This document shows positions 1-8,435 of a stretch of DNA of 57,670 bases, in pieces. The notes beneath the pieces are model-generated. The model searched no databases and was not told where the DNA came from. It worked only from the letters and a program-made list of their open reading frames with translations. The position numbers were made by a program, and so were the translations under genes. The stretch is from JAIKWW01 sp052169645 (GTDB taxonomy: Bacteria; Bacillota; Clostridia; Peptostreptococcales; Anaerovoracaceae), in the NCBI GenBank assembly GCA_052169645.1, contig JBQNCA010000010.1, forward strand, positions 1 through 57,670, written 5' to 3'. Within the stretch, counting starts at the first letter, position 1, and each line of letters starts with the position of its first letter.

Positions 1-693
1 TTCTAATTCGACATCGCTTTCAGCAGTCGCAGCTTCCTGCTCCGGCTCGTTGTTCTGTGCGAGAAGCGCCGCTATCGCTTCCGGCGTCAGGTTACCGCTT
101 GAGTCCGTCGCAAGCGGCGCTGAGGTGCTTTCGATTTCCGTTTCGGAATTTCCTGTCGGAGCTTCTAATTCGGAATCACTTTCAGCAATTGCAGTTTCCT
201 GCTCAGGTTCAACTTCGAACGATTCCGGCTTGGCAGCTTCAAGTTGTTTGTCCGAGCTTTCAATTTCGACAGATTCCGATTCAGTTTCTATCGTTTCTTC
301 TTGCTCGTCGGAGCTTGCTGTTTCAACTTCTAAAACTTCTGAATTTTCGAGATTTGTTAAAGCAGATTCCGATTCGGATTCTTCCATATCGACAGCTTCC
401 GATTCTGAATCGTCCTCTATATTTTCTTCTTCAGCAGTCGCAGCTTCCTGCTCCGGCTCGCTGTTCTGTGCAAGAAGCGCCGCTATAGCTTCCGGCGTCA
501 GATTACCGCTTGAATCTGTCGCAAGCGGCGCTGAGGTGCTTTCGATTTCCGTTTCGGAATTTTCTGTCGGAGCTTCTAATTCGACATCGCTTTCAGCAGT
601 CGCAGCTTCCTGCTCCGGCTCGTTGTTCTGTGCGAGAAGCGCCGCTATCGCTTCCGGCGTCAGGTTGCCGCTTGAATCCGTCGCAAGCGGCGC
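1..693. repeat. long intragenic direct repeats
   Basis: Three near-identical blocks lie inside the acidic protein gene. Positions 1-120 match 574-693, and 21-171 match 429-583. Each block encodes the GNLTPEAIAALLAQN motif plus an acidic linker. A weaker partial copy of the linker lies near 172-215. Confidence 0.85.
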
Positions 694-738
694 CTCAGCA
701 AACAAATTGCGAGTTGAATTTTCATTATTATCTGCCAT
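1..738 (-). CDS. acidic repeat protein, N-terminal part (runs off left edge)
   Basis: An open frame starts at the ATG at 738 and reads left with no stop for 246 codons, to the window edge. The start has a GGGG about 9 bases upstream. The protein is very rich in Glu, Ser and Ala, has no predicted membrane segment and should be largely disordered. A motif of about 22 residues containing GNLTPEAIAALLAQN occurs three times, at residues about 17-38, 71-92 and 208-229, separated by acidic linkers. The DNA repeats are almost identical (21-171 with 429-583; 1-120 with 574-693), suggesting recent duplication. The LTPEAIAALL core loosely recalls the LSQEEIDALL helix at the N-terminus of FliM/FliN, but this is a resemblance only. 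Function unknown; the C-terminal part outside the window probably carries the active domain. The opposite strand is also open here, but only as a shadow of the repeats. Confidence 0.75.
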   Translation of the reverse strand, partial: MADNNENSTRNLFAEAPLATDSSGNLTPEAIAALLAQNNEPEQEAATAESDVELEAPTENSETEIESTSAPLATDSSGNLTPEAIAALLAQNSEPEQEAATAEEENIEDDSESEAVDMEESESESALTNLENSEVLEVETASSDEQEETIETESESVEIESSDKQLEAAKPESFEVEPEQETAIAESDSELEAPTGNSETEIESTSAPLATDSSGNLTPEAIAALLAQNNEPEQEAATAESDVELE

Positions 739-845
739 TTATGATTACCCCGTAAAACAAACTCCGAAAAAACTTTCTTCTGTTAATGTATCGACATAAA
801 TAGCTGCAATTTAAGAAACTCGACCGTATTCAAATTGTCCAGCCC

Positions 846-885
846 ATAATTCAACTCCTCTCTAATGAGAGGAATGTTGAATTAT
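846..885. other. near-perfect hairpin in the leader of the acidic repeat gene
   Basis: Ten bases (846-855) pair perfectly with 876-885. An inner six-base stem (857-862 with 867-872) has a four-base loop, with a small 1/3 internal loop between the stems. No T-run follows on either strand, so it is not a standard terminator. It lies about 108 bases upstream of the start at 738. The rest of 739-1065 shows nothing else I can name. Confidence 0.5.
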
Positions 886-1065
886 ATAGCCTTGAGCCAT
901 TATCCATTTTCTTTTTTATTTTTGTTTATTTCAATTTTATTTATCAAAGATTCGATGATTCGATGTCTTTCCTGAGAGCTTCTTGAGAATTATCAATTTC
1001 TCCTTCCCTATTATAAATATAATTAAATTACACTTCTCACGCCTCCTATCCTTTTATTTTTTGCA

Positions 1066-1100
1066 TAAGAAAAGGCGATAGATTTTTGATTTCTATCGCC
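1066..1100 (-). terminator. intrinsic terminator after the 145-aa protein gene
   Basis: GGCGATAGA at 1074-1082 pairs with TCTATCGCC at 1092-1100. On the minus strand the hairpin is followed by TTTTCTT. It sits about 45 bases past the stop of the gene ending at 1146. Confidence 0.8.
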
Positions 1101-1145
1101 CTATATCTTCAGTATTTGGTTTTATTCAGCTCGGCAAACTTGGAT

Positions 1146-1583
1146 TTAGCGTTCACTCATGTAATGTTTAATTTCATCATGCTTCAATTTCCGTACCTCT
1201 GTATGTGGATATTCTATATATTCATTTACAATGAATATAGGTGCCATCAATTTACACTTTTTATCTTTATTCTTTTTTAAGTAAAAAACTAAACCTTCCT
1301 TTCCCGTAAATATCTTGTAAGATAATCTTCCATTGTTATTTTCTATCTCATAAATACCACAAGCCTTTTTCTCTGTGTAATCTGCTGTACGTAAATATAA
1401 TTTTGCAATCTCTAATGATTTGAACGGAAAGTTCCATCTTTGCAAACCTCTTTTTGAATCACGTTCAATACAAATACATCTACCACAAGTACCGCATATA
1501 TATTGAGTATGATTTTCTAAACAATCCAATGGGTTTAATAAAGGAGTTATTCTATTATCCGCAGAGTAACATTCTTTACACAT
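1146..1583 (-). CDS. conserved hypothetical protein with Cys-rich zinc-binding N-terminus
   Basis: A 145-residue protein whose N-terminus has CKEC at residues 2-5 and CGTCGRCIC near residues 30-38, a likely zinc site. The rest is a soluble, mixed alpha/beta sequence with no membrane segment. From memory this looks like a small conserved protein of clostridial genomes with no assigned function; that is recall, not a search. The start is supported by GGAAGGA 8 bases upstream of the ATG. It is the last of three small minus-strand genes (2618 to 1146) and is followed by a good terminator, so the three may be co-transcribed. Confidence 0.75.
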   Translation of the reverse strand: MCKECYSADNRITPLLNPLDCLENHTQYICGTCGRCICIERDSKRGLQRWNFPFKSLEIAKLYLRTADYTEKKACGIYEIENNNGRLSYKIFTGKEGLVFYLKKNKDKKCKLMAPIFIVNEYIEYPHTEVRKLKHDEIKHYMSER

Positions 1584-1643
1584 TTCACTATTCCTTCCAC
1601 AAATCCTAATTTATTAAGCTCTATGAACCGTGCTTCCTGCTTA

Positions 1644-2261
1644 TTATTTTCTCTCCTCTTTCGTCATACCCGTAAGTTCCGTCACCCACAAGCTTAAATT
1701 GTCGGAAAGGACGGAATCGCAAATATATTCATCTTCACCGTCGATATATTTGCAGGAAAACACAGGCTCTCTTATCGCAGCTTTATAAAAAGTCATTGCC
1801 ACATCCGCCAGTTTATCCGAATAAAAAGTAAATGACAGTTCTTTTGCTATACTACTACGAAGATTGTCCCAGTCCTTATCTTCAGCATGATAGTTCTCCC
1901 GTATTTTTGATACATATCCGTTGCAATATGCTTTCAGTAAATCTTGATTTTGGTAAATCTGCTTACAGTTAAAGTCAAAAATATTTCCTGCATGAATTAA
2001 AAATATCAGAAGCTCCTCAAGGCTTTCCGCTATTCTTCCAACCTCTCCCTCACTACCTATAAAGCCTATACTGCCGTCATTCAAATATACGAACTCTCCG
2101 CCGCTGCCGTCCTGTGCAAATGCCTTGCACGGAATGGAATATATTTCACCATTTTCTTGAAATGCAACATCTTTAAAATGTTCATAAAACATAATATCGC
2201 ACTCATGCATAAGTGATACATTCAGTTTTTTATTTTTCCTGATGTACCCTAATAAATCCAT
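1644..2261 (-). CDS. SUKH (SMI1/KNR4)-like protein, possible immunity protein
   Basis: A 205-residue soluble protein. Residues about 45-90 read as the core of the SUKH superfamily: a short strand with FAQDGSGGEFVYL, an acidic turn, GSIGFIGSEGEVGRIAES and a hydrophobic helix LEELLIFLIH. SUKH proteins often act as immunity proteins against polymorphic or contact-dependent toxins, but many stand alone with unknown roles. The C-terminal half (residues 100-205) is helical and unfamiliar. The start is backed by AAGGAG 9 bases upstream. It lies 21 bases after the 111-aa gene. No toxin gene is visible, so an immunity role is only an inference from the fold. Confidence 0.6.
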   Translation of the reverse strand: MDLLGYIRKNKKLNVSLMHECDIMFYEHFKDVAFQENGEIYSIPCKAFAQDGSGGEFVYLNDGSIGFIGSEGEVGRIAESLEELLIFLIHAGNIFDFNCKQIYQNQDLLKAYCNGYVSKIRENYHAEDKDWDNLRSSIAKELSFTFYSDKLADVAMTFYKAAIREPVFSCKYIDGEDEYICDSVLSDNLSLWVTELTGMTKEERK

Positions 2262-2282
2262 CCTGTTCTTCTCCTTATAAAT

Positions 2283-2618
2283 TCAATCATTACTTAAACT
2301 TCTTAATTCATCGAAAGTTAATTCCTTATAATTTTTAGCTGAATTCAAAACAGAATCCGTTGTATCAGGCAGTCTGTCCATAACTTTTTTGATATCTACA
2401 TCCTCGGGGAATGGGATAATATTCCCCCCTTCATCTTCACCGTTATGTGCTAAAAATATAAACTCACCTGTATCCCAATTTATATCAAAATGATTGCTTA
2501 TACCGACTTTTGTTTCTAAATCAAGCAACTTTTCTTCATGATTTATGAAATTTTCATATATAAATTCAAATAAAGCTTCATTATTTATTTTTATGATTCT
2601 GCATATATTGTCTTGCAC
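2283..2618 (-). CDS. hypothetical small acidic protein, possibly immunity type
   Basis: A 111-residue acidic, soluble protein starting at a GTG, with a strong AAGGAGG 8 bases upstream. It contains FDINWDTGEFIFLA near residues 44-57, followed by an acidic loop and a PDTTDS segment near residues 84-89. I do not recognise the family. Its size, acidity and position directly upstream of a SUKH-like gene are typical of immunity-gene clusters, but nothing proves that role. Confidence 0.65.
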   Translation of the reverse strand: MQDNICRIIKINNEALFEFIYENFINHEEKLLDLETKVGISNHFDINWDTGEFIFLAHNGEDEGGNIIPFPEDVDIKKVMDRLPDTTDSVLNSAKNYKELTFDELRSLSND

Positions 2619-2681
2619 TTATTTCCCTCCTTGCCTGTAAGGAAAATTCTAATTCTTAATATATGAGTGAGGGTTTTGATG

Positions 2682-2710
2682 ACCTTCACTATTCTTTTAT
2701 ACTTGAAGGT
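2682..2710. other. 7-bp inverted repeat between Nudix and 111-aa genes
   Basis: ACCTTCA at 2682-2688 and TGAAGGT at 2704-2710 are perfect inverted copies around a 15-base AT-rich loop. No T-run follows, so this may be an operator or a weak hairpin in the leader of the downstream minus-strand genes. Confidence 0.35.
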
Positions 2711-2742
2711 GATTGGCTAAACTTATTAAATTATATCTGTTT

Positions 2743-3228
2743 TTATCGGTTTCTCAATGACAGCGGCTTCCCGTCCAAAACAGCTTCTAAAAGCCTATCG
2801 CTTCCATTATATACAAGCTTCAAAGAAAAAAACGGCTGATGCACATCGTCTATAAGTCTAAGAAAAATTTTATCGCCTTCCCAAATTTCAAGCTTCTCAA
2901 TCTCATCCTTCGGTATCCAGACCAAATCCCCTTCATCACATTCCTTCGGTTCTCCTTCAAAATCATCAGATGTAAAAAGTGACATATATTCCGTAAGCCC
3001 GTTTCCCGAAATAAAAGTCACCAAAGCTCTGAATTTCATAGATTTTAATCTAAGCCCCGTCTCTTCAAAAACCTCCCGAATCACACAATCCTCCGGACTT
3101 TCCTCAGCTTCAAAATGCCCTCCTACTCCGATCCACTTATCCTTATTGATATCATTTCCCTTTTTCGTCCTGTGCAGCATCAAATACTTTCCGTCTTTTT
3201 CAATGTAACATAGCGTGCAGAATTTCAT
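2743..3228 (-). CDS. Nudix hydrolase (MutT/8-oxo-dGTPase-like)
   Basis: The Nudix box is complete: G-x5-E-x7-REVFEETGL within the segment starting GGHFEAEESPEDC. This family splits nucleoside diphosphates linked to another group, using the two Glu residues of REVFEE to bind Mg. The N-terminal CTLCYIEKDGKYLML and LHRTKKGND segments match the MutT / 8-oxo-dGTP diphosphatase branch, though substrate cannot be fixed by eye. I chose the ATG at 3228 rather than 3252: TAGGAG lies 11 bases upstream of it, and a TATAAT-like box lies too close to 3252 for a leader. Length 161 residues is normal for the family. Confidence 0.85.
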   Translation of the reverse strand: MKFCTLCYIEKDGKYLMLHRTKKGNDINKDKWIGVGGHFEAEESPEDCVIREVFEETGLRLKSMKFRALVTFISGNGLTEYMSLFTSDDFEGEPKECDEGDLVWIPKDEIEKLEIWEGDKIFLRLIDDVHQPFFSLKLVYNGSDRLLEAVLDGKPLSLRNR

Positions 3229-3275
3229 ATGTCGGCAATCTCCTATCCTCATATTTTTAGGATATTATACCACAT

Positions 3276-3761
3276 TCATTTCCTCGCAAACCAAGGGATG
3301 CAGCGATTTACACGCCTGCAATATTCATCATATTCCTCCCCATGCAAATTACGCAGCCATATCTCCTCCGTATTTTTCATTAATATAGTTAGAAAAATCC
3401 AAAATACAAAAGGTAAAATTAACAAATACAGATTTTTTGAAATTAAAATTATTCCTGTACATAAAAATAACCCTGCTGAATATATAGGATTTCGCACAAA
3501 GGCATATACCCCATTTATTACAAGCTTATTTTCTTTAATTCCAAGGTCTATTCTCGCAAAAAACGCTCCTATATATAAAATTATTCCTATCATCACGCAG
3601 ATTATCCCTGATATTAAAAACGGAATCCTCATCATGTCAGGGAATATTTTAATTATTATCCCGCAGCCGGAAAGTACAACACACAGCACCGTTATTGCTA
3701 TTATGGTAATCATATAAAAAGGTCCTACTCCTAACATCGGCAAATGCTCTTTCTCATTCAT
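3276..3761 (-). CDS. isoprenylcysteine carboxyl methyltransferase-like membrane protein
   Basis: A 161-residue protein with about four hydrophobic segments. The C-terminal half holds NGVYAFVRNPIYSAG, then E near the last membrane segment, GEEYDEYCRRV and IPWF. This is the pattern of the ICMT/PEMT family of SAM-dependent membrane methyltransferases, where the RNP-Y motif and the terminal E-x-Y-x2-Y-x3-V-R contribute to cofactor binding. The substrate is unknown in bacteria. The ATG at 3761 is preferred over 3800 because AAAGGAG sits 7 bases upstream. Confidence 0.75.
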   Translation of the reverse strand: MNEKEHLPMLGVGPFYMITIIAITVLCVVLSGCGIIIKIFPDMMRIPFLISGIICVMIGIILYIGAFFARIDLGIKENKLVINGVYAFVRNPIYSAGLFLCTGIILISKNLYLLILPFVFWIFLTILMKNTEEIWLRNLHGEEYDEYCRRVNRCIPWFARK

Positions 3762-4201
3762 TTCTAAAACTCCTTTCCATTCAACCCTTATAGCACACAC
3801 ATTTTATATTATTCTTGAAGTTTAAAAACCCGATATATTACGGTGAAAGTTTTCATTCAGCAATGAGCAAAAATTTCTTTAAGCATTTCCTGATAAAATC
3901 TTGAAAATAGTATCGATAAACTGTCACTGCTTTTAATTAACAGCTTATAGGCATTAATCAGGCGGCAGTCCGTTTGATTATTTCAAATCCTCATTTTTGT
4001 GAATTCGTCATTTCTAACTCATTTTATCATAATTTATTTATATTAAGAATCTTTTCCCCGAATAAAATCGGATTTCTGCTTTTAAATATACAGCAGTGAG
4101 AACAATATATGGATGAAAATGACATAGATAAAAATCTAACGAAAAGATGCAGTAATTAAACCTGCAATTCATACCTCCCCGGCTTTCTCACAAAAAAATA
4201 A
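3762..4201. other. gene-free stretch upstream of typA
   Basis: An AT-rich spacer between the divergently transcribed methyltransferase-like gene and typA. Apart from the typA promoter just to its right I see no gene, RNA or strong hairpin in it. A 16-codon frame near 4109 lacks a convincing ribosome binding site. Confidence 0.4.
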
Positions 4202-4230
4202 TTGCACACTGCCCCTCTCTGCAATATAAT
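4202..4230 (+). promoter_or_regulatory. sigma-A promoter for typA
   Basis: TTGCAC at 4202-4207 and TATAAT at 4225-4230 are separated by 17 bases. The predicted start near 4237 leaves a leader of about 90 bases. Confidence 0.65.
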
Positions 4231-4326
4231 AATACAGTTATAAACAAGCATAATACTGTAAAAAAGCCGCTTCCCGTAAATATTCGAAAAACTGTTACAG
4301 CGGCATGGCAAATAGGGGGAATCAAT

Positions 4327-6150
4327 TTGACAGATCCTAAACTTAGAAACGTTGCAATTATCGCACATGTAGACCACGGAAAAACAACTTTGGTAGATGA
4401 GCTGCTCAAGCAGAGCGGCGTATATCGGGACAATCAAACAGTTGTAGAGCGTGTCATGGATTCGGGCGATTTGGAAAAGGAACGCGGCATAACCATATTG
4501 GCAAAAAATACAGCAGTAACCTACGGCGATGTCAAAATAAATATCGTAGACACTCCGGGTCATGCCGACTTCGGTGGAGAAGTCGAGCGTATCTTAAAAA
4601 TGGTTAACGGTGTAATACTTCTTGTCGATGCGGCGGAAGGTCCCATGCCTCAAACTCGTTTCGTACTGTCCAAGGCTCTGGATCTGGGACACCGAGTTAT
4701 AATAGCTGTCAATAAGATAGATAGACCCGACAGCCGTATAGATGAAGTCATAGATGAAATTTTGGAGCTTCTTATGGATTTGAATGCCACTGAAGATCAG
4801 CTCGATTCGCCTATACTTTACTGCTCTGCAAGGAGAGGCATAGCTTCTACGGATGCAAATATCAAAGGTACAGATTTTAAACCTTTGTTTGACGCAATTC
4901 TGGAGCATATTCCCGAACCTCAGGCAGACATAGAGAAGCCTTTCCAAATGCTTGTATCTTCTATAGATTATAACGAATTCGTAGGGCGTATAGCTATCGG
5001 ACGTATTGAACGGGGAACGCTCAATCAAAATCAGGAAATAGCCGTTTGCAATTTTCACAAAGACGGTAAAGCCGTTAAATCCAAGGCAACCAATATATAT
5101 GCATTTTCCGGACTTGACAGAGTTGCTGTTGATTCCGCAACCGCCGGAAATATAATTGCACTTTCCGGTATAGACGATATAACTATCGGCGATACCATAT
5201 GTTCAACCGATTGTGTTGAGCCTCTGCCTTTCGTTCAGATTTCAGCGCCTACGGTAGAAATGACTTTCTGTGTAAACGATTCTCCGTTCGCAGGACAAGA
5301 CGGAAAATACGTCACTTCCAGAAATTTGCGTGACAGACTTATGAAAGAAACTTTAAAAGATGTTTCCCTGCGCATAACCGAAACTGATTCAACAGATGCT
5401 TTTAATGTTGCCGGAAGAGGCGAAATGCATCTTTCCATTCTTATGGAAACCATGCGCCGTGAAAATTATGAGTTTGCCGTATCTCCTCCAAGAGTTCTTA
5501 CCAAGGAAATAGACGGCGTTGTATGTGAGCCACTCGAACGCCTTGTCGTCGATGTTCCTGAAAGCTCTGTCGGCTCAGTAATTGAAAAAATGGGCTCACG
5601 CAAAGGAGAAATGCTGGGAATGACTCCTGTCGGAAACCGCATGAAGATTGAATTTCTTGTTCCGTCCAGAGGTCTTTTCGGTTACAGAAATGAATTCATG
5701 ACAGATACAAAGGGTGAGGGCATAATGTCGTCGGTCTTTGAAAAATATGCTCCTTATAAAGGAAATCTTGAACGCCGTACAAACGGTAGTCTCGTGGCAT
5801 TTGAAACCGGCGAATGTGCGGCTTACGGATTGTTCAACGCACAGGATAGAGGCATTTTATTTGTTGAACCGGGTACGGCTGTATATGAAGGAATGATAGT
5901 GGGTGCCGCTCCGAAAGCAGGCGATATTGTCGTCAATGTATGTAAGAAAAAGAACCTGACAAATATGAGAGCCGCAGGCAGCGAGGAAGCTCTGAGATTG
6001 ATTCCTCCTCGCATTATGAGCCTTGAGCAGTGTATAGAATTCCTTGCAGACGATGAACTGCTTGAAATTACACCTCATTTTCTCAGACTTCGAAAAAGTA
6101 TACTCGGCAAGGAAGCTCGTGCAAAAAGCCGTGCAAAGCTTAGAAACTGA
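4327..6150 (+). CDS. typA: translational GTPase TypA/BipA
   Basis: TypA is an EF-G-like GTPase that binds the ribosome and helps 50S assembly and stress or cold adaptation. All GTPase motifs are visible: AHVDHGKTT at residues 13-21, RGITI around 53-57, DTPGH at 75-79 and NKID at 129-132. The EF-G-like beta-barrel and the conserved C-terminal TypA domain follow, and 607 residues is the normal length. Translation starts at a TTG, with AGGGGG 7 bases upstream; no ATG lies closer with a better site. It is a single-gene unit with its own promoter and terminator. Confidence 0.97.
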   Translation: MTDPKLRNVAIIAHVDHGKTTLVDELLKQSGVYRDNQTVVERVMDSGDLEKERGITILAKNTAVTYGDVKINIVDTPGHADFGGEVERILKMVNGVILLVDAAEGPMPQTRFVLSKALDLGHRVIIAVNKIDRPDSRIDEVIDEILELLMDLNATEDQLDSPILYCSARRGIASTDANIKGTDFKPLFDAILEHIPEPQADIEKPFQMLVSSIDYNEFVGRIAIGRIERGTLNQNQEIAVCNFHKDGKAVKSKATNIYAFSGLDRVAVDSATAGNIIALSGIDDITIGDTICSTDCVEPLPFVQISAPTVEMTFCVNDSPFAGQDGKYVTSRNLRDRLMKETLKDVSLRITETDSTDAFNVAGRGEMHLSILMETMRRENYEFAVSPPRVLTKEIDGVVCEPLERLVVDVPESSVGSVIEKMGSRKGEMLGMTPVGNRMKIEFLVPSRGLFGYRNEFMTDTKGEGIMSSVFEKYAPYKGNLERRTNGSLVAFETGECAAYGLFNAQDRGILFVEPGTAVYEGMIVGAAPKAGDIVVNVCKKKNLTNMRAAGSEEALRLIPPRIMSLEQCIEFLADDELLEITPHFLRLRKSILGKEARAKSRAKLRN

Positions 6151-6167
6151 TACTGATAAATATATAG

Positions 6168-6198
6168 CGGTTGTCGAGATGCGGCAGCCGTTTATTTG
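6168..6198 (+). terminator. probable terminator after typA
   Basis: CGGTTGTC at 6168-6175 pairs (with two G-T wobbles) with GGCAGCCG at 6183-6190, followed by TTTATTTG. It is of moderate quality and starts 18 bases past the stop. Confidence 0.55.
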
Positions 6199-6332
6199 TA
6201 TTCAACCACCCTGTATCAAACGCATATTTAATAAGAATACATCGCCTATAAAGTTTCTTTATATTCAATTCGTTTTTTACAACAAATGCAGGAAAAAATA
6301 ATTATAATTAAGAAAGGAGGTATACTTATATT

Positions 6333-8435
6333 ATGATAAGAATAGGAAGATATCTTATGGAACACAAGGCTGCAGTAACTGTTATTATTCTTATGCTTAC
6401 AGTTCAGGCCTTTTGCGATCTTTCGCTCCCACGCTATACATCGCAAATCGTGGATATAGGAATAGCTCAAAGCGGTATAGAACATATTGCCCCTGAATTT
6501 ATTTCTCAGACAAGTTATCAAAAGCTGGAAACCATGCTTAATAATAAAGACAAGGCCGTGCTCCGGAGCGCATACATAAAAGTTCCCGGTTCATCTTCCA
6601 TGCTCTCGCTAAAAGATGAAGCAAGCACTGAGACCGTTGAAACTCTCAACTCTATTTTACGAAATCCTATGGCTCGTATGTTTTACGAGTCGGACAGTTC
6701 CTCAAATGAACTTTCAAACGCGGAGCTTGCAGAACTTGCAGGCAACACGACGCTCATAGAGCAAGCGGCTCTGCAATTTCTGCTTAATGAATATAAAGAG
6801 CTCGGTATCGATACTGCCGCAATACAGATGTCCTATCTGAAAAAGACCGGACTTATCATGATACTTCTATCTCTTCTGATGCTGACCGCTTCCGTAATTG
6901 CCAATCTCTTTTCCGCGCGAACGGGCGCAGCCATAGGCAGAGATTTGAGAAATAGGATATTCAGTCGTGTAGTAACCTTTTCAAATGCTGAAATCGATCA
7001 TTTTTCAACCGCTTCACTTATCACACGAAGTACCAATGACATACAACAAATTCAAATGGTTTCGATCATGCTCCTGCGTATGGTATTATATGCTCCCATA
7101 CTCGGAGTCGGCGGCATAGCGCTTGTACTCGGAACCCGCACCGGTATGACATGGATAATAGCCGTCGGAGTCATTGCAATCGTATCATTTATACTGATTC
7201 TCATGAAAATAGCGCTTCCTAAATTTCGCATAATGCAGGAGCTGGTTGACAGGATGAATCTTATTTCAAGAGAAATTCTTACCGGAATTCCCGTAATAAG
7301 AGCTTTTAACCGTCAGAATATCGAAGCTGAGCGCTTTGAAAAAGCGAATACCGATTTGATGCGCACTCAACTTTTTACCAATAGAGCCATGACCTTTATG
7401 ATGCCCGCCATGATGATGATAATGAACTGCATCAGCGTAGGTATAGTATGGCAAGGTTCAAAGGCTATAGCTGCCGGAAATCTGCAAGTCGGTGAAATGA
7501 TAGCATTTATCACCTATGCAATGATGATAGTAATGAGCTTTATGATGATTACTATGATGGCAATATTTCTTCCGCGTGCCGGCGTTGCCGCAGAAAGGAT
7601 AGATGAAGTTATAGCTACGGAATCGAGCATTCCCGAGCCGACAGTACCCCGTGACTCCGAACTGTCAAAGGTCAAGGGAATCGTTCGCTTTGAAAACGTT
7701 CAATTCAGCTATCCCGGCGCAAGCCGCAAGGTTCTTGAGGATATCAGCTTTACACTCGAGCCGGGGAAAACTCTCGCCGTAATAGGCAGTACCGGCTGCG
7801 GCAAATCTACTCTGCTGCAGCTTATTCTCAGATTTTATGATGTAACGGAAGGCAGAATTACTCTCGACGATATCGATATCAGAGAAATCAGCCAGCACAT
7901 GCTGCACAAAAATATAGGGTATATCCCGCAACAAGGTGTGCTTTTTTCGGGGAGCATTGAGTCAAATTTAAAATTCGGTGACGATACCATATCCGATGAA
8001 GCTATGAGAGAAGCTGCCATCACAGCTCAGGCTTCGAGCTTTATAGAAGAAAAGTCTGAAAAATATCAAAGTCCCATAGCTCAGGACGGAAGTAATGTTT
8101 CCGGCGGTCAGCGTCAAAGACTTGCGATAGCACGTGCTATCGCAAAAGACCCTAAGATCTACCTTTTTGACGACAGTTTTTCGGCATTGGACTTTAAAAC
8201 AGATGCGGCACTGCGCCATGCTCTCTCAAAGAAAACTGCAAACGCTGCGGTCATAATAGTCGCACAACGTGTCAGTACGATTATGACCTGTGACTGTATC
8301 ATAGTTTTGGAAAAAGGAAAAATTGCAGGCATGGGAACTCATAATGAATTGCTTATAAATTGTCCTGAATATGCGGAGATTGTGGAATCTCAATTATCAG
8401 AAGAAGCTTTGAACGGAGGTATGTTAAATGAGTAA
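6333..8435 (+). CDS. ABC exporter half-transporter, subunit with degenerate ATPase site
   Basis: A fused six-helix membrane domain plus ATPase, 700 residues. Walker A GSTGCGKST lies near residue 484, the signature VSGGQRQRL near 587, and Walker B ends in FDDSFSALD near 612. The usual catalytic Glu after Walker B is Asp, as in TM287 / YheI-type partners of heterodimeric exporters, so one ATP site of the pair is probably slow. Between membrane helices 1 and 2 is an extra outer loop of about 110 residues (about 50-160), which explains the length above the usual 570-620. The substrate is unknown; multidrug or lipid export is usual. The ribosome site AAGGAGG is strong. It overlaps the next gene by 8 bases. 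Confidence 0.93.
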   Translation: MIRIGRYLMEHKAAVTVIILMLTVQAFCDLSLPRYTSQIVDIGIAQSGIEHIAPEFISQTSYQKLETMLNNKDKAVLRSAYIKVPGSSSMLSLKDEASTETVETLNSILRNPMARMFYESDSSSNELSNAELAELAGNTTLIEQAALQFLLNEYKELGIDTAAIQMSYLKKTGLIMILLSLLMLTASVIANLFSARTGAAIGRDLRNRIFSRVVTFSNAEIDHFSTASLITRSTNDIQQIQMVSIMLLRMVLYAPILGVGGIALVLGTRTGMTWIIAVGVIAIVSFILILMKIALPKFRIMQELVDRMNLISREILTGIPVIRAFNRQNIEAERFEKANTDLMRTQLFTNRAMTFMMPAMMMIMNCISVGIVWQGSKAIAAGNLQVGEMIAFITYAMMIVMSFMMITMMAIFLPRAGVAAERIDEVIATESSIPEPTVPRDSELSKVKGIVRFENVQFSYPGASRKVLEDISFTLEPGKTLAVIGSTGCGKSTLLQLILRFYDVTEGRITLDDIDIREISQHMLHKNIGYIPQQGVLFSGSIESNLKFGDDTISDEAMREAAITAQASSFIEEKSEKYQSPIAQDGSNVSGGQRQRLAIARAIAKDPKIYLFDDSFSALDFKTDAALRHALSKKTANAAVIIVAQRVSTIMTCDCIIVLEKGKIAGMGTHNELLINCPEYAEIVESQLSEEALNGGMLNE

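Noticed and set aside
1..700. Repeats considered as a CRISPR array
   Set aside because: The units are long, coding and in frame, with no spacers of uniform size and no cas genes nearby.
50..799. Plus-strand 249-codon Ser-rich open frame
   Set aside because: It is the antisense shadow of the repeats in the minus-strand acidic gene. It has no ribosome site, and the minus frame has a normal start and composition.
4109..4159. 16-codon frame upstream of typA
   Set aside because: Too short and without a ribosome site.
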